Assembly (NCBI RefSeq): GCF_003119195.2
Contig: NZ_CP022253.1
Location: forward strand, 2,613,001-2,677,000
Source: Azospirillum baldaniorum
Lineage (GTDB): Bacteria; Pseudomonadota; Alphaproteobacteria; Azospirillales; Azospirillaceae
DNA length: 64,000 nucleotides
Direction of reading: 5' to 3'
The notes under the pieces are model-generated. The model was not told where the DNA came from, did no database searches, and worked only from the letters and a program-made list of their open reading frames with translations. Both the position numbers and the translations under genes were made by a program. How positions within the stretch are numbered: the stretch's first letter is position 1; each line of letters begins with the position of its first letter. Shown piece after piece: positions 26,984-34,695 of the stretch.

Positions 26984-27299
26984 CGGGAGCCGCCCGAACG
27001 TGAGCCAAGCGGGCGCGGGAGACGTGAACAGTTTCCGTCGGTGAGCAATGCGGCGCCCGGACAACCACCGGCGCCTGCTCGAACCCATCGGCAACATTCC
27101 TCCCGTCGCGGTCGAAGCCCGCGACCATGCCCGAACCGAGGGCATCGCCTTGGCGGCGTGACTCAAGCCAAATGACCTCCGACTAACCCGGCGCGGTTCA
27201 GTGCGCTTGCCGACCGAAAATCTTTGAAAGCGGTTGCGTAGCCAGCGGCTCTCCTTAAAATAGAGCGCCCTATGAACAGCTCCCACCCTGAGAGGATTC
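26984..27299. other. Intergenic region containing an IS3-type remnant
   Basis: About 316 bp without an intact gene. It holds the transposase C-terminal fragment at 27048-27161 and, further right, an AT-richer segment that probably carries the promoter of the small exported-protein gene. Nothing else is recognised. Confidence 0.5.
27048..27161 (+). mobile_element. IS3-family transposase OrfB, C-terminal remnant
   Basis: The frame encodes NHRRLLEPIGNIPPVAVEAR then DHARTEGIALAA and a stop. IS3-family OrfB proteins end NxRRLLEPIGNIPPAEAEARYYA...AA. The frame after the stop (LKPNDLRLTRRGS) also matches the conserved sequence following that stop in these elements, near their right end. The rest of the transposase is gone. 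Confidence 0.75.
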
Positions 27300-27746
27300 G
27301 TGAACCGCACCGCCGCATTAACGCTGATCGCCACAATCGTTGCTACTAGTTTCCCGGCACTAGCGCGCGATGAACGCCTCATGTTCCCGGTGGAAGCTGC
27401 CCTCAGCACAGCCGCAGCTCAGGAAAAGTTGGACAGGGGCGTGAGGCTCTATTTCGGTGAGCAGAAGCATCCCAAGCCCGTTGCCAACCTCGGCGAATGG
27501 GCGACCAACAAGAAGACCAACGCCTTCAACAAGACCGATCGGGAAGCCTGCGAGTGGGTCTTCCTCAGCGCCGTTCTGGAACTGCAGGAGCGCGCCCGCA
27601 AACAGGGCGGTGATGCGGTGATCAACATCAAAAGCAATTACAAGAACACGGAGACGAACAGCAACACGGAGTACATGTGCGGCGCTGGCAACATCATGGC
27701 AGGCGTGGCGCTCAAGGGAACCGTGGTGAAATTGGGCGCCAAGTAG
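27300..27746 (+). CDS. Small exported protein of unknown function
   Basis: 148 residues from a GTG start with GAGAGGATTC upstream. A Sec signal peptide (MNRTAALTLIATIVATSFPA, cleaved near ALA) is followed by a compact domain with conserved-looking stretches YFGEQKHPKPVANLGEWATN and KKTNAFNKTDREACEWVF, and two cysteines (DREAC and EYMCG) that could pair in the periplasm. Similar proteins are often labelled 'excinuclease' in databases although no UvrA motif is present; that label should not be trusted. Role unknown. Confidence 0.82.
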   Translation: MNRTAALTLIATIVATSFPALARDERLMFPVEAALSTAAAQEKLDRGVRLYFGEQKHPKPVANLGEWATNKKTNAFNKTDREACEWVFLSAVLELQERARKQGGDAVINIKSNYKNTETNSNTEYMCGAGNIMAGVALKGTVVKLGAK

Positions 27747-27830
27747 AGCTGCCGTCATGGGCCTTGCGGCCGCCGCAGCGATGCCGGGGCGGATGATGCC
27801 TGGGCGGATATGGAAGACGAGGAGCGAGCG

Positions 27831-28937
27831 ATGCGGCGTCGGCTGTTGCTGGCGGTGGCCTTTGCAACGACGGTGCTGACCGGCGCCTGCACCGCTGATC
27901 CGCCGCCGCCATCGTCGGCGGCGATCACCACTCCGATGCTGATGGGCGGGGCGATGATCGCGAACGACGGCGCGCCGATACCGCTTCACACCTGGCAGGC
28001 GGAGAGCGCGTTGCGCGCGGTGATCGTCGCCGTCCACGGCATGAACGATTACGGCCTCGCGTTCGACCGGCCGGCGCGGCTGTGGGCGCAGGCGGGCATC
28101 GCCACCTACGCCATCGACCAGCGTGGCTTCGGAAAGGCCATGGAGCGCGGTCATTGGTACGGCGGAGAACGCATGGCCGAGGATGTCGTCGCGCTGTCCA
28201 GGCTGGCGCGCGAACGCCATCCCGGCGTGCCCGTCTATCTGCTGGGCGAAAGCATGGGCGGGGCGGTCGTCGTGCTGGCGGCGGCGCGGGCGGAACAGGG
28301 ACTGCTGTCCGGCATCGTGCTGTCCGCTCCGGCGGTCTGGGGCACCGGCTTCCGGGCGACGGTGACGCTGGATGCGGCCATGATCCTCGGTTCGCTGGTG
28401 CCCGACGTGACGGTGCCGCCGCTTCGGGTGGCCACCCCCTCCACCGACGATCCCGTGGTTCTGCGGCGCATGCGCGAGGACCCTCTGATCATCCATCGGA
28501 CGCGCTTCCAGACGCTGGCCGGCATCGTGGACCTGATGCATGACGCCCGTTTCGAGGCACGCAAGGTGGACGTTCCGGTGCTGCTGATGCTGGGCGACCT
28601 GGATGTCCATGTGCCGCGCGACGGGGTGGCGGCATTGGCCAGATCCCTGCCGCCGGACACGCGCATCGCGCTCTATCCGAAAGGGCGGCACCTGCTGATG
28701 CGCACGCTGGACGGCGACCGGGTGACGCAGGACGTGGCCTCATGGGTGTCCGACACACGGCGCGCCCTGCCAAGCGGTGCCGACGCGCGCGCGCAGGCAT
28801 GCCCGGCCCTGATGACCAGACCGCACCGCGGCTGCCCCCCGCCCCGGGCGGTGGCCGCCCCACGCCCTCCCAAGCCGGCCATCGACGGCAAGACCGGCAA
28901 CCGCCTGCCTACGCCGGCCACCGCACCGCAAAATTGA
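27831..28937 (+). CDS. Alpha/beta-hydrolase lipoprotein, lysophospholipase or monoacylglycerol-lipase-like
   Basis: 368 residues from the ATG at 27831, chosen because GAGGAGCGAGCG precedes it. A signal sequence ends in the lipobox LTGAC. The hydrolase fold shows the HGMNDYG oxyanion region, nucleophile elbow GESMGG, acid in GDLDVHVP and His in KGRHLLMR. The C-terminal ~70 residues are Pro/Arg/Ala-rich and low in structure. The nearest family is the serine aminopeptidase S33/monoacylglycerol lipase group. Likely lipid-anchored in the periplasm; substrate not known. Confidence 0.86.
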   Translation: MRRRLLLAVAFATTVLTGACTADPPPPSSAAITTPMLMGGAMIANDGAPIPLHTWQAESALRAVIVAVHGMNDYGLAFDRPARLWAQAGIATYAIDQRGFGKAMERGHWYGGERMAEDVVALSRLARERHPGVPVYLLGESMGGAVVVLAAARAEQGLLSGIVLSAPAVWGTGFRATVTLDAAMILGSLVPDVTVPPLRVATPSTDDPVVLRRMREDPLIIHRTRFQTLAGIVDLMHDARFEARKVDVPVLLMLGDLDVHVPRDGVAALARSLPPDTRIALYPKGRHLLMRTLDGDRVTQDVASWVSDTRRALPSGADARAQACPALMTRPHRGCPPPRAVAAPRPPKPAIDGKTGNRLPTPATAPQN

Positions 28938-28959
28938 TGCACCCCTCTATCCACAACGT

Positions 28960-28979
28960 GACCCTGTCATGATAGGGTC
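28960..28979. promoter_or_regulatory. Near-perfect 20 bp palindrome upstream of a lipoprotein gene
   Basis: The stretch GACCCTGTCATGATAGGGTC is a palindrome at 18 of 20 positions. It lies between the hydrolase stop and the small lipoprotein gene, 36 bp before the latter's ATG. It could be a regulator site for the polyene-cluster boundary or a weak terminator stem; no T run follows it, so an operator is favoured. Confidence 0.4.
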
Positions 28980-29015
28980 CCGATTCGCCCCCATGGCGTC
29001 CGGAAACGGCAGGAC

Positions 29016-29423
29016 ATGACTTTGAAGACCGGTATCCGCGCGCTTTTCCTAATTCTCGCGACGGTCGCCGTGCTCGGCGGCTGCAGCCGTCGGCAACCCA
29101 TCTACAGGGTAACCGACCACCCCATCCCCGCGGCATCGCGCGACCTGCCCGCCGCGGCGCTCCAGCGGACGATCATGGAGGCGGCGACCGACCGCGGCTG
29201 GTCCGCGGAGTGGAAGGCGCCCGGTGAGATTCTGGCGACGAAGGCATGGAAGGACCACGAGGCGGTCGTCGAAATCCGGTATTCGCATGAAAGTTACACC
29301 ATCGATCATGTGTCCACGACCAACCTGCGGGAGCGTGGTGAAACCGTTCATCACGCTTACAACAAGTTGGTGCGCGCGTTGGAAGACGAGATCGAACGGC
29401 GCCTGCGCCAAGCCAAACACTGA
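29016..29423 (+). CDS. Small lipoprotein, paralogue of the one at 44767-45156
   Basis: 135 residues with signal peptide and lipobox LGGC (Cys about 23). The mature domain has the pattern AT..AW..HEAVVEIRYSHESYTIDHVSTTN...HHAYNKLVRALEDEI, which aligns well with the lipoprotein at 44767-45156. The pair brackets the polyene cluster. No enzymatic motif is seen. A role in outer-membrane handling of the polyene product is possible from position only. Confidence 0.82.
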   Translation: MTLKTGIRALFLILATVAVLGGCSRRQPIYRVTDHPIPAASRDLPAAALQRTIMEAATDRGWSAEWKAPGEILATKAWKDHEAVVEIRYSHESYTIDHVSTTNLRERGETVHHAYNKLVRALEDEIERRLRQAKH

Positions 29424-29437
29424 GTCCGGCCCGCACC

Positions 29438-30169
29438 ATGACTGAAACCCTGCGTGTCGCCATCCGCGGCTGGTGTGCCTGGGCACCGGACCGCAGCACC
29501 CGGGCCGCGTGGCGGGCCTGGGCGGGCGCGCCCGCCATGCCCGACGATGCCCCGCCGCCGGCGCTCCCCATGATGCTGCGCCGTCGCACCTCGCCCATCG
29601 GGCAGAAGCTGATCGCCGCCGCGCTGGCCTGCGGCAACGCGGCGCACACGGCGCGCTATGTCCTCGCCTCCGGCCATGGGGAACTGGCGCGGACCGTCGG
29701 CATCATCGACTCGCTGCGGCAGGGCGAATTGCCGTCGCCGGCCGAGTTCAGCCTGTCCGTGCATCACGGCTTGGCCGGTTTGTTGTCCATCCACACCGGC
29801 AACCGCCGCGGCCACACGGCGCTGGCTGCCGGTCCCGACAGCTTCGGCTTCGGGCTCCTGGAAGCCGCCGCCAGCGTGGCCGAAACCCCTTCGGAGCCGG
29901 TGCTGCTGCTCTACGCCGACGCGCCGATGCCTGACGAATACGCGCCATTCCGCACCGAAGCCGACGAAGTCCTGCCGCTGGTGGTCGCCCTGGCGCTCGG
30001 CCCCGCGGATGGTGAGGGCGAAGGGCTTGCGCTGCGGTGCGCGCCGGCGACCGGGGGGCCGCCAGCGGCGTCCACAGCCCTCGACTTCATGCGATTCCTG
30101 CTGTCCGGAGCGCCCCGGGCGACCTCGCACGGGGGACGGCTCGACTGGGTGTGGCACCGTGCTGACTAG
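29438..30169 (+). CDS. apeC: Ketosynthase chain-length-factor-like protein (ApeC type)
   Basis: 243 residues, a short beta-ketoacyl-synthase-like protein without the catalytic Cys. Typical stretches are IRGWCAWAPD at the start, RRRTSPIGQKLIAAALACGN and FSLSVHHGLAGLLSIHTGNR. In aryl-polyene systems this subunit pairs with the ketosynthase ApeO to set chain elongation. It opens the plus-strand operon, and its stop overlaps the acyltransferase start by 11 bp. Confidence 0.86.
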   Translation: MTETLRVAIRGWCAWAPDRSTRAAWRAWAGAPAMPDDAPPPALPMMLRRRTSPIGQKLIAAALACGNAAHTARYVLASGHGELARTVGIIDSLRQGELPSPAEFSLSVHHGLAGLLSIHTGNRRGHTALAAGPDSFGFGLLEAAASVAETPSEPVLLLYADAPMPDEYAPFRTEADEVLPLVVALALGPADGEGEGLALRCAPATGGPPAASTALDFMRFLLSGAPRATSHGGRLDWVWHRAD

Positions 30170-30941
30170 CTGTCTGGACAAGCTGTGGCGGCGCGCGGCC
30201 ACCGGCTTCGCCTTCGCCTTCCTGTTCGGCGGCGGCGCGATCCTGGCGCCCACCGTCTTTCCGCTGGTGGCGTTGACCAGCCCGGCGGGCGCGGTGCGGC
30301 GCCAGCGCTGCCAACACCTCGTGCATCTCATCTTCCGCTTCTACATCCGGATGCTGCGTGTGCTGCGCGTCATCAACGTGGAGGTCGAGGGCGCCGAGCG
30401 CCTGCGCGATGGACGTGGCAAGCTGGTGGTGGCGAACCACCCCTCGCTGCTCGACGTGGTGCTTCTGATGGCGCTGATGCCGCGTGCCCAGTGCATCGTG
30501 AAGAAGGAGTTGTGGGAGAGCCGCTGGCTGGGTGGCATGGTGCGCGGCGCCGGCTACATCCGCAACGACCTCGACCCCGAGGCCCTGCTCGACGCCTGCC
30601 GCGCCGCGCTGGAGGCCGGTGACGGAATCATCATCTTCCCCGAAGGCACGCGCACCGTCCCCGGTGAGCCGGTCCGCTTCCGCCGCGGCTTCGCCAATCT
30701 GGCGACCCTGCTGGAAGCCGAGGTGCAACCGGTTACGATAACCTGCGATCCGCCCACGCTCATAAAGGGCGAAAAATGGTGGATGATCCCGCCGCGCCGA
30801 CCGATTTTTCGCGTCATGGTAGGGGATCGTCTGGACGTTACGGGGTTGCTCGGCTATCAGTACCGCTCGCTGGCGGCCAGAAAGTTGGTGCGCAGCCTCG
30901 AGGATTATTTTGCGGAACGGTTGGCCGATGGAAAAGCTTGA
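30159..30941 (+). CDS. apeD: Lysophospholipid-type acyltransferase (ApeD type)
   Basis: About 260 residues from the GTG at 30159 that overlaps the end of apeC. It has an N-terminal membrane segment, then the PlsC-family motifs NHPSLLDVV (HX4D-like), IIIFPEGTRT and a later VQPVTITCD block. The family transfers acyl chains onto lipid or glycan acceptors in the inner membrane. In this cluster it probably helps attach the polyene chain to its carrier lipid. It overlaps apeE by 14 bp. Confidence 0.88.
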   Translation: MLTSCLDKLWRRAATGFAFAFLFGGGAILAPTVFPLVALTSPAGAVRRQRCQHLVHLIFRFYIRMLRVLRVINVEVEGAERLRDGRGKLVVANHPSLLDVVLLMALMPRAQCIVKKELWESRWLGGMVRGAGYIRNDLDPEALLDACRAALEAGDGIIIFPEGTRTVPGEPVRFRRGFANLATLLEAEVQPVTITCDPPTLIKGEKWWMIPPRRPIFRVMVGDRLDVTGLLGYQYRSLAARKLVRSLEDYFAERLADGKA

Positions 30942-31188
30942 ACGTGAGTTGAAGACCTTGATTGTTGACGCGCTCAAGCTGGAAGACATTGCCCCAGAAG
31001 AAATTGACAGCGAGGAACCGCTCTTCAACGACGGGCTGGGCCTCGATTCCATCGACGCACTGGAATTGGGCGTCGCGCTGCGCAAGGCTTACGGCATCAA
31101 GATCGAATCCGTGACCGACGACGTGAAGCAGCACTTCGCCAATGTGCGCTCCCTCGCCCGCTTCATTCAATCCCAGCGTGCGGAGTAA
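30928..31188 (+). CDS. apeE: Acyl carrier protein 1 of the polyene cluster (ApeE type)
   Basis: 86-residue acidic four-helix protein. The phosphopantetheine site is Ser41 in GLGLDSIDALELG. The ATG at 30928 is preferred over one six codons earlier. It carries growing chains or the starter for the ketosynthases of this operon. A phosphopantetheinyl transferase is not present in the window, so a general one must act. Followed 5 bp later by a second carrier. Confidence 0.92.
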   Translation: MEKLERELKTLIVDALKLEDIAPEEIDSEEPLFNDGLGLDSIDALELGVALRKAYGIKIESVTDDVKQHFANVRSLARFIQSQRAE

Positions 31189-31193
31189 GGGCC

Positions 31194-31442
31194 ATGCTGA
31201 CGCAGGATGAGATCTACGCACGTCTGCAGAGCTATCTCGAAGACATGTTCGAGGTGCCGCCCGAGAAGATTTCCCGCGAGGCTCGGCTGTTCGAGGATCT
31301 CGATCTCGACAGCATCGACGCGGTCGATCTCGTGGTGAAGCTGCAGGAACTGACCGGCCGCAAGTTCAAGCCCGAGGAGTTCAAGAGCGTCCGCACGGTC
31401 GGCGATGTTCTCGACCGCGTGCATGCCCTCCTCCAGGAATAG
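31194..31442 (+). CDS. apeF: Acyl carrier protein 2 of the polyene cluster (ApeF type)
   Basis: 82 residues with the phosphopantetheine Ser40 in DLDLDSIDAVDLVVKL. Two adjacent carrier proteins of different sequence are typical of aryl-polyene clusters, where one is thought to load the starter and the other to extend. Which is which here cannot be told from sequence. Ribosome site TAAGGGCC before the ATG. Confidence 0.92.
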   Translation: MLTQDEIYARLQSYLEDMFEVPPEKISREARLFEDLDLDSIDAVDLVVKLQELTGRKFKPEEFKSVRTVGDVLDRVHALLQE

Positions 31443-32004
31443 GCTGCCCCCGTTCGGCGTCGCGGCCCTGGTCGTCGCCGGGGCTCTCTATCCCGTGCTG
31501 GTCTATGGCGGGCGGGCTTTTGTTCCGCCGCTGGCCTTCGTGGCGGTGGCGCTGGCGCTGCTCGGCGTGCGCTTCGCCATCTGCTCCTCGCCTGCGGCGC
31601 GGGTCTGGCGCCTGCCGCTGGCGGCGGCGGCGGCCCTGGTCGGCGTGCTCGCCGCGCTCGATGGCGCGCTGGCGGCCAAGGCCTATCCGGTCGCGCTCAG
31701 CCTCGGCACCGCGGCGGTGTTCGGCACCTCACTGCTGCGTCCGCCCAGCCTCGTCGAACGGTTCGCCCGCCTCCAGGAGCCCGATCTGCCGCCGGCGGGT
31801 CAAGCCTATTGCCGCACCGTCACCGTGGTATGGACCGTCTGGCTGGTGTCGAACGCCGCCGTTGCCGGGGCGCTGGCCCTGTGGGGCAGCGACGAGGCGT
31901 GGGCGCTGTGGACCGGGCTCATCGCCTACATCGTCATGGGCCTGTTGTTCGGCAGCGAAGTCCTGGTCCGCCGCTCCATGCGCCGGAGGCACGCCGGGGC
32001 ATGA
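31423..32004 (+). CDS. apeG: Membrane protein of the polyene cluster (ApeG type)
   Basis: About 193 residues with six hydrophobic segments, from the ATG at 31423 that overlaps the carrier gene by 20 bp. Belongs to the COG4648-like group of integral membrane proteins seen only in such clusters. It contains LSLGTAAVFGTSLLRPPSLV and ends in a basic tail. Function unknown; anchoring of the assembly line to the inner membrane is a common guess. Confidence 0.78.
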   Translation: MPSSRNRLPPFGVAALVVAGALYPVLVYGGRAFVPPLAFVAVALALLGVRFAICSSPAARVWRLPLAAAAALVGVLAALDGALAAKAYPVALSLGTAAVFGTSLLRPPSLVERFARLQEPDLPPAGQAYCRTVTVVWTVWLVSNAAVAGALALWGSDEAWALWTGLIAYIVMGLLFGSEVLVRRSMRRRHAGA

Positions 32005-33677
32005 CCGCCATCCCGCTCTCCCGTCTGCTCGCCGTGGGGCGGCCGGACGACGCGCCGGTTGCCGACGGCGTCACCTTCGCCCGCTTCCGCGCCGACGTGG
32101 CCGGCAACGCGGCACGGCTGAAGGGGTGCCGGCGCGGGCTTCTGGTCGCGCCGGACGGTTACTGGGGCGCGGTGGGGTTGTTGGCGCTGCTGCACGCCGG
32201 CGCCGAGGTGACGATACCGCCCAACGCCCAGCCGGGAACGCTGGCCGCCCTGACCGCGGACGGGGCCGTGCCGGTCGGCGGCGATCTCGGCGGCAACCTG
32301 GGGCCGGGTGGCGCGGGGATGGCGTTGGCCCCGCTCGACCCCGAGACGCCCTTGACCTTCTTCACCTCCGGCTCGACCGGCGAGCCGAAGCGGGTGGTTC
32401 GCACCCTCGGCATGCTGGAGGCCGAAGCGCTGGCGACCGAGGCCGTGCTCGGGCGGCTCGCCGGAGCAACCGCTCGCGTGCACGCCACGGTCCCCCACCA
32501 GCACGTCTACGGCCTGAACTTCCGCCTGCTGTGGCCGCTGGTCACCGGCCGCCCCTTCGCCAGCGCCATGCACGAGCTGTGGGAGACGGCGCTGGCCGCG
32601 CTCGACGCGGGGTCCGTGCTGGTCACCAGCCCGGCGCATCTGACCCGGCTGGCTGGGATCGCGCCGCTGCCACCGTCGCGGCGTCCGGCGCTGGTGCTGT
32701 CGGCCGGAGCCCCTCTCCCGGAGCCCGCTGCGCGGGAGGCGGCGGCCGTCTTCGGCACGCCGGTCACCGAGATCTTCGGCAGCACCGAAACCGGAGCCAT
32801 CGCCCACCGCCGCCGCGAGGCCGGTGATCCGTCCTGGCGCCCGCTGCCCGGCGTCGTCGCCGGACGCACCCCGGACGGTCGCCTGCGGGTCGGCGCGACG
32901 CATGTCGAGGGCCGGGAGCATATCGGCTCGGACCTCGTGGAGATGGCCGAGGACGGCGGCTTCCGTGTCCTTGGCCGCGCCGACCGGATCGCGAAGGTGG
33001 AGGGCAAGCGCGTCAGCCTGCCCGAGGTGGAGGCGCAGCTGCGCCGGTCCCCCCTGGTGGCCGACGCCGCCGTGCTGACGCTGGAGCAGCTCTGCGCCGT
33101 CGTGGTGCCGAGCGCCGAGGGCGTGGCGCGCCTGGCGGACCTCGGCGCCTTCCGCTTCGGCCGCCTGCTGCGCCGGGAATTGTCCACCGTTCAGGAGCCC
33201 GCCGGCCTGCCGCGCCGCTGGCGTTTCGTGAGCCGTTTGCCGGATGGTGCGCTGGGCAAGCGTCGCCATGCCGACATCGCCGCCCTGTTCGAGGAGAGCG
33301 CCCTGCCTGAGATCGCTACACATCGGCCGACCACCCCCGACGTCCGCGCCGTCCGGCCGCTCGCCGACGGGGTGGAACTGGACCTCTTCATTCCCGGCGA
33401 CCTTGCGCAGCTCGATGGTCATTTCCCCGGCATGCCGATCGTGCCGGGCGTGGCGCAGATCGATTGGGCGGTGATGTTCGCCAACACGCATCTCGGCCTC
33501 GGGATCGAGGCGGCGCAGTCGCTCCAGGTGAAGTTCCGGCGCGTCACCGTTCCGGACACGCTGGTGACGCTGGCGTTGCGCCACGCCCCGGCACGGCGGC
33601 GCCTGACTTTCGAGTACCGCTGCGGGGACGAAACGCTGTCCTCCGGCTCCATCGGCGTGGAGGGGATCGCCCCATGA
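32001..33677 (+). CDS. apeH: Acyl/aryl-AMP ligase fused to a dehydratase (ApeH-ApeI fusion)
   Basis: 558 residues with two domains. The N-terminal ~420 residues form an AMP-forming ligase with the ATP-binding loop FFTSGSTGEPK (about 120-130), ITxxGSTE-like VTEIFGSTETG and hinge VLGRADRIAKVEGKRVS. It would activate the starter acid and load it on a carrier. The C-terminal ~110 residues are a hot-dog dehydratase domain with HFPGMPIVPGVAQIDWAV, matching ApeI. In E. coli-type clusters the two are separate genes, so the fusion is a local feature. ATGA overlaps at both ends. Confidence 0.88.
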   Translation: MTAIPLSRLLAVGRPDDAPVADGVTFARFRADVAGNAARLKGCRRGLLVAPDGYWGAVGLLALLHAGAEVTIPPNAQPGTLAALTADGAVPVGGDLGGNLGPGGAGMALAPLDPETPLTFFTSGSTGEPKRVVRTLGMLEAEALATEAVLGRLAGATARVHATVPHQHVYGLNFRLLWPLVTGRPFASAMHELWETALAALDAGSVLVTSPAHLTRLAGIAPLPPSRRPALVLSAGAPLPEPAAREAAAVFGTPVTEIFGSTETGAIAHRRREAGDPSWRPLPGVVAGRTPDGRLRVGATHVEGREHIGSDLVEMAEDGGFRVLGRADRIAKVEGKRVSLPEVEAQLRRSPLVADAAVLTLEQLCAVVVPSAEGVARLADLGAFRFGRLLRRELSTVQEPAGLPRRWRFVSRLPDGALGKRRHADIAALFEESALPEIATHRPTTPDVRAVRPLADGVELDLFIPGDLAQLDGHFPGMPIVPGVAQIDWAVMFANTHLGLGIEAAQSLQVKFRRVTVPDTLVTLALRHAPARRRLTFEYRCGDETLSSGSIGVEGIAP

Positions 33678-34081
33678 TTTCGGCAGAGGTCAGCACCCGC
33701 GCGCAGTTCTACGACCTGGACCCCATGCAGGTGGTCTGGCACGGCAACTACGCCCGGTATCTGGAGCAGGCGCGCTGCGCGCTGCTCGACCGCATCGGCT
33801 ACAACTATCCGGAGATGGCGTCGTCGGGATACGTGTTCCCCATCGTCGACCTCCATGTGAAGTACGTGCGGCCGATCCGCTTCGGCCAGTCGATCCGGAT
33901 CACGGCCACGCTGGTCGAGTACGAGAACCGCATCCGCATCGATTACCGCATCCACGACGAGCCGGGCGGCGAATTGCTGACCAAGGCGCGCACCGTGCAA
34001 CTCGCGGTGAAGGAGGACGGGGCGGAGCTGTGCTTCGAATGCCCCGCGGTGTTCACGGACAAGGTGAGGGCTCTGCTGTGA
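33674..34081 (+). CDS. apeK: Hot-dog thioesterase (ApeK type, 4-hydroxybenzoyl-CoA thioesterase family)
   Basis: 135 residues. The family motif YDLDPMQVVWHGNYARYLEQ (Asp/Trp-His-Asn-Tyr) is intact, followed by the LHVKYVRPIRFGQSI strand. Acyl-CoA/ACP thioesterases of this type hydrolyse or proofread chains; in aryl-polyene clusters one is always present. ATGA overlap with the preceding fusion gene fixes the start; GTGA overlap links it to the next gene. Confidence 0.9.
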   Translation: MISAEVSTRAQFYDLDPMQVVWHGNYARYLEQARCALLDRIGYNYPEMASSGYVFPIVDLHVKYVRPIRFGQSIRITATLVEYENRIRIDYRIHDEPGGELLTKARTVQLAVKEDGAELCFECPAVFTDKVRALL

Positions 34082-34695
34082 CGCGCATCGTCGTCTTCCT
34101 CCTGGCGCTGCTGGCCGCCTTTCCGGTTCTTGTTGCCGAGACGCGGGCCGCCGAAACACTGAGCGAGGGGCAGGTGCTGCGCGGCGCCTTCGTGCAGGAG
34201 CGTTTCCTCAAGGGCTTCCAGGCGCCGCTGAAGAGCGAGGGCCGCTTCGCCCTGGCGCCCGGCCGCGGGCTGATCTGGCGCACCGAAACCCCCTTCGCCG
34301 TCACCACCGTCATGAGCCCCGCCGGTCTCGTGCAGGAGGTGAAGGGCAACGAGACCATGCGCCTGCCCGCCGCGCGCCTGCCCTTCATGTCGAAGCTCTA
34401 CACCATGCTGGGCGGCGCGCTGACCGGTGACTGGAAGGCGCTGGAGGACATGTTCGCGGTGGAGCGCGGGGGCGGTGCCGACGCCTGGACCCTCCACCTG
34501 ACGCCGCGCCGGGCCGACGACCCGACCATGCCGATCCGCGCCATCGACGTGCGCGGCGGGCGCTTCGTGGACGAGGTGGAGATCGTCAAGCCCGACGGCG
34601 ACCGCGACCGCCTGACCTTCCGCGACCAAGTCCTGAAGGCGGAGCCGCCGACGGCGGACGAGGCGGCGCTGCTGGCCTCGGCGGGCCGTCCGTGA
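34078..34695 (+). CDS. apeL: LolA-like periplasmic carrier protein (ApeL type)
   Basis: 205 residues from the GTG at 34078. Signal peptide (VVFLLALLAAFPVLVAETRA), then a LolA-like fold with GAFVQERFLKGFQAPLKSEG and GLIWRTETPFAVTTV, similar to outer-membrane lipoprotein carriers. In polyene clusters it is expected to shuttle the lipid-linked product across the periplasm together with the MMPL exporter next to it. GTGA overlap with both neighbours. Confidence 0.84.
   Translation: MTRIVVFLLALLAAFPVLVAETRAAETLSEGQVLRGAFVQERFLKGFQAPLKSEGRFALAPGRGLIWRTETPFAVTTVMSPAGLVQEVKGNETMRLPAARLPFMSKLYTMLGGALTGDWKALEDMFAVERGGGADAWTLHLTPRRADDPTMPIRAIDVRGGRFVDEVEIVKPDGDRDRLTFRDQVLKAEPPTADEAALLASAGRP

Noticed and set aside
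24593-27409. 938-codon open frame on the minus strand over the histidine kinase
   Set aside because: The plus-strand kinase has all expected motifs in order; the antisense product has none.
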